Positions 59,282 through 64,000 of a stretch of 64,000 nucleotides of DNA are shown one piece after another. Source of the stretch: Lacticaseibacillus kribbianus (GTDB taxonomy: Bacteria; Bacillota; Bacilli; Lactobacillales; Lactobacillaceae); assembly GCF_020180945.1 (NCBI RefSeq), contig NZ_JAIPUL010000001.1, positions 1,116,001 to 1,180,000 on the forward strand, given 5' to 3'. The notes beneath the pieces are model-generated. The model was not told the DNA's origin. It worked only from the letters and a program-made list of their open reading frames with translations, and made no database searches. Position numbers and translations under genes: made by a program. Every line of letters begins with the position of its first letter. Position 1 is the first letter of the stretch.

Positions 59282-60018
59282 CACAGGTCGTATGTGAACG
59301 GCCCAGGCTTGCCGGCCGTGGCCGGGCCCTCGGAGGCGCCAGTCGTCGCGTCGGCCTTCGGTGCCGGGGCCGCCTCTTCTTCAGACGCGCCACTGGTGGC
59401 GTCAACCGCCGGAGCGGCCTCTTCCTCGGACGCACCGCTGGTCGCATCGGCCTTTGGTGCCGGGGTCGCTTCCTCTTCGGAGGCACCGCTGGTCGCGTCG
59501 GCCTTCGGTGCCGGGGCTGCCTCCTCTTCGGAGGCGCCGCTGGTCGCGTCGACCGTGCCGGTCTTGCCATCGGCCTTGGAGGCGCCGGTGGAGGCATCGG
59601 ACCAGCCGCCGTTCTCGTAGGCCGTCAGGATTGCCTCTACGCTGCCCGTGAACTCGATGGTGCCAAGGTACTCGCCATCGACGTCGCGCAGCGCGTAGTA
59701 CTGGATGTAGACGCGGTGACCATGCATCATCAGCGGGCGGGCCACGAAGTCGCGGGAGCCGTCCTTGAAGCTGTTAATGATGCCCATCACCACCGGCAGC
59801 ACGCGGGCCGGGTGGCATTCCGCCACGGTTTCGTTCAGCTGGTCAACCGTGCGCACGTGCTCGCGGTTAGGCTTGTTGGAGAACCAGGTGAAGTGGTCTG
59901 TGTGGTCGATCAGGTCGATTTCGAAGGGAATGGTGCTGAAAATCTGCTGCACCTCGGTCAGCGTCAGCCGGCCGGTTGGGAACTGGATGTAGGTGCCATC
60001 GTACTCTGGTTTACTCAT
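59281..60018 (-). CDS. PAS-domain protein with six-fold flavinylation-like tail
   Basis: A 245-residue cytoplasmic protein. Residues 1 to about 135 form a PAS domain resembling the DUF438/PAS_10 type (TVAECHPARVLPVVMGIINSF, YALRDVDGEYLG). Residues 141-229 hold six copies of D-A-[ST]-[ST]-G-A-S (141, 157, 174, 191, 206, 223), spaced by acidic Ala/Pro/Glu linkers, mostly in 17-residue repeats. ApbE targets carry D-x-x-[ST]-G-A-[TS], with FMN on the last residue. The next gene is apbE. A multi-flavin carrier tail is inferred. Start after AGGAGG. Confidence 0.88.
   Translation of the reverse strand: MSKPEYDGTYIQFPTGRLTLTEVQQIFSTIPFEIDLIDHTDHFTWFSNKPNREHVRTVDQLNETVAECHPARVLPVVMGIINSFKDGSRDFVARPLMMHGHRVYIQYYALRDVDGEYLGTIEFTGSVEAILTAYENGGWSDASTGASKADGKTGTVDATSGASEEEAAPAPKADATSGASEEEATPAPKADATSGASEEEAAPAVDATSGASEEEAAPAPKADATTGASEGPATAGKPGPFTYDL
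59332..59598 (-). repeat. Coding tandem repeat (51-bp units) in the PAS gene
   Basis: Near-identical units encoding DATSGASEEEAAPAPKA and variants. Shorter or changed units flank the core. Copy number may vary between strains by slippage. Confidence 0.85.
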
Positions 60019-60067
60019 GATTTATCCTCCTGTTGCCGCGGTGCCTGACTGCGGCGAAGTGTGTCAT

Positions 60068-60097
60068 GGAAAAAGCCCAGTCCTCTGGGCTTTTTCC
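60068..60097. terminator. Terminator after the RibF-like gene
   Basis: GGAAAAAGCCCAG-TCCT-CTGGGCTTTTTCC, overlapping the stop codon of the RibF-like gene. The downstream PAS-apbE pair may depend on read-through or its own weak promoter. Confidence 0.85.
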
Positions 60098-60834
60098 TAG
60101 CCGCCGACCGCCTGAATCTGGGGTTGACGGCGCAAGAAGCGCAATTGCGTGCAGCCGGCTGGCAGCCGCAGGATGTTGTCGGCGACCCGAACGCGCACCG
60201 GCCGTCCGCCTTGATCCACCGCCTCGTAGCAGCCATTAGGAGGTAACTGCTGCGAGGTCGGATCGGCGATGACGTAGGGGTGGCCCAGAAGCGCCGTCGC
60301 GGCCGCGAAGTTTCCGGCCGCAATCAGGCCGCGAATCCGCGTGGACGACACCTTCTGGCGCGCCGCAGTCAGCTTCGGCACCACCGTGGTGGCGAAGCGT
60401 CCGGCGGCAAGCGCCGGCAGTGCGGCCGCCGTGGTGGTGCCGCCGCGGCCGAACGTGTAGTCGAACCCGGCCACCACCCGCACCGCACCGAGCGGCACCA
60501 GGCAGTCGGCCACGAAGGCCTCTGGGCTCAGGTTTGCGAAGGCCGAATCGAAGGTGGCCACGTACAGGTGGTCGACCCCGAGCTCTGCCATCAGCTCAGC
60601 CTTTTGGGCGATGGTGGTCAGGTACGGCACGGGGCGCTTGGCGAACAGCGCCGAGGCGTGCCGGTCGAAAGTCAGGACCGACAGTGCCACGCCCGCGTCG
60701 CGTGCGGCCGTCCGAGCAGCCGCGATCACGCGCTGATGGCCGCGATGCACCCCATCGAAGAATCCAAGCGCCAGTACGCAGGGCGCGTGCAAGGGCACCG
60801 GGGAAGCGGTGAGGTTGAGCATCGTCACGTCCAT
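60097..60834 (-). CDS. RibF-like FAD synthetase lacking the riboflavin kinase domain
   Basis: A 245-residue paralogue of RibF. The adenylyltransferase half is complete: CVLALGFFDGVHRGHQRV, VVAGFDYTFGRGG and KVSSTRIRGLI. The kinase half, with GxTLGFPTANI in full RibF, is missing; only about 60 unrelated residues follow. It would make FAD from FMN and ATP. This suits the adjacent ApbE, which uses FAD as FMN donor. Start follows AGGAGGGG. Only 17 bases separate it from pyruvate oxidase, so they likely share a transcript. Confidence 0.85.
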   Translation of the reverse strand: MDVTMLNLTASPVPLHAPCVLALGFFDGVHRGHQRVIAAARTAARDAGVALSVLTFDRHASALFAKRPVPYLTTIAQKAELMAELGVDHLYVATFDSAFANLSPEAFVADCLVPLGAVRVVAGFDYTFGRGGTTTAAALPALAAGRFATTVVPKLTAARQKVSSTRIRGLIAAGNFAAATALLGHPYVIADPTSQQLPPNGCYEAVDQGGRPVRVRVADNILRLPAGCTQLRFLRRQPQIQAVGG

Positions 60835-60851
60835 GCGCCTGCCCCTCCTGC

Positions 60852-62641
60852 CTACTTGGCCTTCTTGCCGCTTTTCTTGGCGTCCGCCTTCGCAAGCTGC
60901 GCGTCCTTGGCGTCCTTCAGGAACGCCCGGAACGGCTTAATGGCCTGCGCATCGTACTTGGCCACGAACTCATCGATCTGCTTTTGGTCCTGGTAGGCCG
61001 GGTCGATGAACATGTGCTGCGTGGTGAACGGCATCTTGTGCGTCAGCTTGACGTCGATGACCACCGGCAGATCGGTGTTCTTCGCGTCGTCGATGGCCGC
61101 CTGAAACTCGGCCTTGTCGTGCACGGTGTAGGCCTTGGCGCCCATCCCCTTGCCGATTGTCGCCCAGTCCGTGTCCGGAATATCAACCCCGGAAAGTGGC
61201 TGGTGCGTGTCGTCGCGCTGCTCGGCCTCGATGAAGCCCAGCGTTGCGTTGGAGAACACGACGTTGATGATGTGCAGGCCGTACTTGACCTGGGTCAGGA
61301 TTTCCTCGCACAGCATCGCGTAGCCACCGTCACCGGACAGGGAGTAGACGTCGCGATCTGGGTAAACCACCTTGGCCGCAATTGCGGCAGGGAGGCCGTA
61401 ACCCATGGTCGCATACTTCCCGGAGGTCGTCCACTTCATCGTGTGCTTAATGTCCAGCAGGCGCTCGAAGTTGATGTTGACGTTGCCGACATCGATGGCC
61501 CAGACCGCCTTGTCGGACGCGGTCTTGTTCAGCACGTCGAAGATTGGCTCCGGGCGAACCGGGGACTCGCTGGAATCCTTGAAGCTGTCCTGCCACTCGG
61601 TCCAGTTCTTCTTGTTGGCAATGCAGGCCTCATAGAACGGTGTCGGCTTGGACTCCGTGCCCGCCTTGTAGATCGCCTTCAGCGCTTCCTTGGCGTCGGC
61701 CAGGATGGCGACGTCGTTGTGGCGGCGCTTGCCCAACTTCGTGCTTTCGATGTCGATCTGGATCACCTTGGCGTTCGGGTTGAACAAGAGGCTTGCGAAC
61801 GGCACATCGTTGCCGACCCACAGGATCAGGTCCGTGGCCATCGCGGCCTCAACACCAGGCTTTGGTGCGACACGGCCGGTAGAGCCGAGGTAGGCCGGGT
61901 AGTCCTCGTCGAGCACCCCTTTGGCCAAAACGGAGGAGACCAGAGGCATCTTGTACTTCTCGGACACCTTGATCAGCTGCTTGCGGGCGTGCTTGGCACC
62001 GAGCCCGAAGTAGATGATCGGGCCCTTGGCCTGCTTGATCAACGCGACGGCTTCTTCGATGCGCACCGGATCCGGCTGAATCGCGTAAGGCGTGATCTGC
62101 GTGTTGGCGTTGGAAACGTAATTGTCCTTGATCTGTGCCCAGCCGAAGTCCTTGGGATGGTGACCACGGCCGGCCCCTTCTTCTCGTAGGCCTCCTGAAT
62201 CGCCTCGTCGATCACCTTCGGCAGGCTCTGGGCGGTCATGACGGTGCGGTTCCAGACCGCGACGTCGTTGAAGATCGGTTCCTCGTTCATCGCCTGGAAG
62301 AAGTCGATGTTCATGTTCTTGGACGGCACCTGGGCGACGATGGCCAAAACCGGCACGCGGTCGATCTTGGCGTCGTACAGCCCGTTGAGCAGGTGAACCG
62401 CGCCGGGGCCGGCGGAACCGAAGCAGACACCAATCTGGCCGGTGAGCTTCGCGTCCGCGGCGGCGGCGAGAGCGCCAGCCTCCTCGTGACGAACCTGAAT
62501 GAACTTGATCTTGTCCTGCTGGTTGTGCAGCGCGTTCATCGTGGAGTCGAACGAGCCACCAGGGTAACCGTAGATGTGATTGACACCCCAGGATTCAATG
62601 ACCTTGAGGACGGCGTCGGAGCCGCTGATTGTTTGTGTCAT
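60852..62641 (-). pseudogene. pox: Pyruvate oxidase with a one-base deletion
   Basis: Two frames join to a 596-residue thiamine-diphosphate/FAD pyruvate oxidase that makes acetyl phosphate, CO2 and H2O2. The N-terminal part (GSDAVLKVIESWGVNHIYGYPGGSFDS) runs to TIP near codon 162; the frame is then lost at about 62153-62156. One added base restores KDFGWAQIKDNYVSNANTQITPYAIQPDPVRIEEA. The C-terminal part keeps the ThDP motif GDGGYAMLCEE...NVVFSNA. Total length 1790 bases is one short of a multiple of three. Mutation or an error at the GGG run. The RBS and ATG are good. Confidence 0.88.
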
Positions 62642-62714
62642 AATGAGCCTCCTATGTGTTTCATGCGTGTAAGTGCTGTAAGTCTGAAAGCGGGCGTTAG
62701 CGGAACCGAAATTA

Positions 62715-62731
62715 CCATGGAACCGCTTTAC
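62715..62731 (-). promoter_or_regulatory. cre-like site upstream of pox
   Basis: TGGAACCGCTTTACA on the plus strand resembles the catabolite-response element but carries one extra base. pox genes of lactobacilli are under CcpA control by general knowledge. Weak. Confidence 0.25.
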
Positions 62732-62913
62732 AAGGATTAGTCTAGCCCCCGTTCACGGTTTTGACCATATCCGCATCTATCCTGATTGTTTCCCAAAACT
62801 GACAAAACTGTACCAGTCAACAACAGTGAGGTGTCTCCCATCCCCTCCATTGTCCGCCCCGACTGCACCGCGGGCAAGAAATCTGCCTGATGCTAGGCAG
62901 TTTGATCATCGCC

Positions 62914-62962
62914 TTACTGCACGCTGGCCGGTGGCCTAAGCGCGCCGCGCTGCGCCCTGGGT
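62914..62962 (+). repeat. End of the structured intergenic repeat, interrupted by the insertion sequence
   Basis: ACGCTGGCCGGTGGCCTAAG then CGCTGCGCCCTGGG, nearly identical to the 12.76-kb copy, followed by eight A and then the insertion sequence end. The 62642-62913 stretch before it holds the pox upstream region and no gene. Confidence 0.75.
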
Positions 62963-62971
62963 AAAAAAAAG

Positions 62972-63026
62972 GGTCTACACTTTCTGGTGTTGGAGAATTC
63001 CAACGCCGAGAGTGTAGACCTTTTTT
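62972..63026 (+). terminator. Terminator-like hairpin at the insertion sequence end
   Basis: GGTCTACACT pairs with AGTGTAGACC, and GGTGTTGG with CCAACGCC (one G-U), loop AGAATT, then six T. It probably stops outside transcription from entering the transposase gene. Confidence 0.7.
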
Positions 63027-63113
63027 CAATAACAGCGCAAAATAAAAGGGCACCATCTAGCACCCGTTCTTCGCTCCAAGCGACCAAACCTAAAACAAAG
63101 CGAGGTATTAGTG

Positions 63114-64000
63114 ATGTCCAACCTTGATTCTACGCTCTCTGTCCTGGGATTGCCATACGAGAACATTCATGTAACCGCAGTTTACGACGGCTACCGAGGC
63201 CGGGGCAAGCGGCGCCTTCAGTACCACGTCATTGCGTGTGATCTCACTTACCACCGCGATACTTGTCCTCACTGTGGTGAAGACGCGTTGCGACCTAACG
63301 GTCATAAGGCGACACACATCCGCATTCAATCACTCAGTCAACTTCCAACGCTTCTTGAGCTTTCCAAACAGCGCTGGCTCTGCTCGGCCTGCCATCGTAC
63401 CTGTTCCGCAGAGACACCGCTTGTGGCCTACAATGACACGATTGCCCACTCAATCAAGCAAACAGTCCTACAGCTTGCCAGGCAGTCCCTCCCCGAAGCA
63501 GTGATTGCCAAAAATACGGGTATCTCTGCAGCGACAGTTCGACGAGAACTCAAGTCCCATCTCCACCATCGCAGTCGCCCGGAGTTGCCGACCAACCTAT
63601 GTTTTGACGAGTTTCGATCAACTCAGAATATGATGTCCTTCATCTGTATTGATGGCGATACCCATCGATTGGTGAAGCTTCTTGGCGACCGTCTGAATAA
63701 GACTATCAAGGACTTCTTTCTTGCCAACTACTCCACGGCAGAACGCGCCGCCGTTCAGACCATCACAATGGACATGAACGCCTCCTACCAAGCTTTTATC
63801 CACCAAGTTTTCCCCAATGCCCAGCTCATCATCGATCGCTTCCATATCGTTCAGTTGCTCGGTCACGCGGTGGACACTGTGCGCGTCGCAACGCTTAAGC
63901 AGCTCGACGACAAAACGAGCCGAGTCTACCGTATTCTTAAACATCAGTGGCGGCTCTTCCACAAGGCCGCACCGGACGCGATACACACCAAATACATGCG
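63114..64000 (+). CDS. ISL3-family transposase, partial
   Basis: First 295 codons of a transposase. A Cys-rich N-terminal zinc region (CPHCGEDALRPNGHK ... RWLCSACHRTCS, about residues 45-100) precedes a helix-turn-helix and the DDE core. The first Asp is in LCFDEFRS near residue 165 and the second in ITMDMNASY near 220, followed by IIDRFHIVQLL. No stop before the window end, so the final Glu is not seen. ATG at 63114 follows GAGGT. Confidence 0.9.
   Translation, partial: MSNLDSTLSVLGLPYENIHVTAVYDGYRGRGKRRLQYHVIACDLTYHRDTCPHCGEDALRPNGHKATHIRIQSLSQLPTLLELSKQRWLCSACHRTCSAETPLVAYNDTIAHSIKQTVLQLARQSLPEAVIAKNTGISAATVRRELKSHLHHRSRPELPTNLCFDEFRSTQNMMSFICIDGDTHRLVKLLGDRLNKTIKDFFLANYSTAERAAVQTITMDMNASYQAFIHQVFPNAQLIIDRFHIVQLLGHAVDTVRVATLKQLDDKTSRVYRILKHQWRLFHKAAPDAIHTKYM

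Larger units (their letters stand above)
62971..64000 (+). mobile_element. ISL3-family insertion sequence, partial (left end)
   Basis: Begins with GGGTCTACACTTTCTGGTGT, a probable inverted-repeat end, inside a hairpin to 63020 followed by TTTTTT. The transposase starts at 63114 and runs out of the window. Eight A precede it and could be the target duplication. Confidence 0.75.

Noticed and set aside
59332-59598. Cell-wall or surface anchor repeats in the PAS protein
   Set aside because: There is no signal peptide, LPXTG motif or C-terminal membrane segment. The repeats carry the S/T-G-A-S motif instead.
60097-60834. Second ribF as an assembly duplicate
   Set aside because: Its sequence differs throughout and it lacks the kinase half, so it is a true paralogue.
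62715-62731. Confident cre site for CcpA
   Set aside because: Spacing differs by one base from the consensus, so it is listed only as a weak candidate.

Overview
The window looks like a chromosome segment of a GC-rich member of the Lactobacillaceae. The evidence is Gram-positive PolC, a CIRCE-controlled hrcA-grpE-dnaK-dnaJ operon, the rimP-nusA-ylxR-ylxQ-infB-rbfA operon, pyruvate oxidase, two LmrCD/YheIH-type ABC exporter pairs, strong AGGAGG ribosome sites and an ISL3-type insertion sequence. Species cannot be fixed from the sequence alone. Most genes after about 5 kb lie on the minus strand.

Region 1-4640 is the right end of an integrated temperate-phage-like element. It holds a CI/LexA-type repressor with a divergent operator region, two AT-richer cargo genes (EcoRI-type adenine methyltransferase and a DGQQR/HNH nuclease, overlapping), and a tyrosine integrase next to a putative attR that resembles a tRNA 3' end followed by a terminator. 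The cargo pair is a candidate restriction or defence module.

Region 4.7-57 kb is mostly housekeeping: RNase H, DUF960, YbaK, apt-recJ, an ASCH protein, lepA, the heat-shock operon, hemW-ribF-truB, the infB operon, polC, proS, rseP-cdsA-uppS, frr-pyrH, tsf-rpsB, a tRNA methyltransferase with a GIY-YIG protein, plsC, an APC permease, two heterodimeric ABC exporters, small YneF/YnzC proteins, rplS, and rpsP-ylqC-rimM-trmD. Many core genes appear to start at TTG.

Region 55-64 kb is more plastic. A GH2 glycosidase is cut by an amber codon and sits beside a divergent AraC regulator. Next comes a flavin cluster: a cytoplasmic ApbE, a PAS protein whose tail carries six D-A-x-[ST]-G-A-S motifs that resemble ApbE modification sites, and a RibF-like protein lacking the kinase domain. 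Pyruvate oxidase upstream is broken by one missing base, and an ISL3-like element starts at 62971. The flavin cluster is the best candidate here for a new system: a cytoplasmic protein with a multi-flavin tail, its FMN transferase, and a nearby maker of FAD.

A family of GC-rich repeats of about 121-125 bp lies between genes, as tandem arrays (12.5, 20.9, 33.5 kb) and as fragments (6.5, 9.9, 38.4, 62.9 kb). The units fold into nested hairpins whose arms change together between copies, and one end usually abuts the U-tract of an intrinsic terminator.
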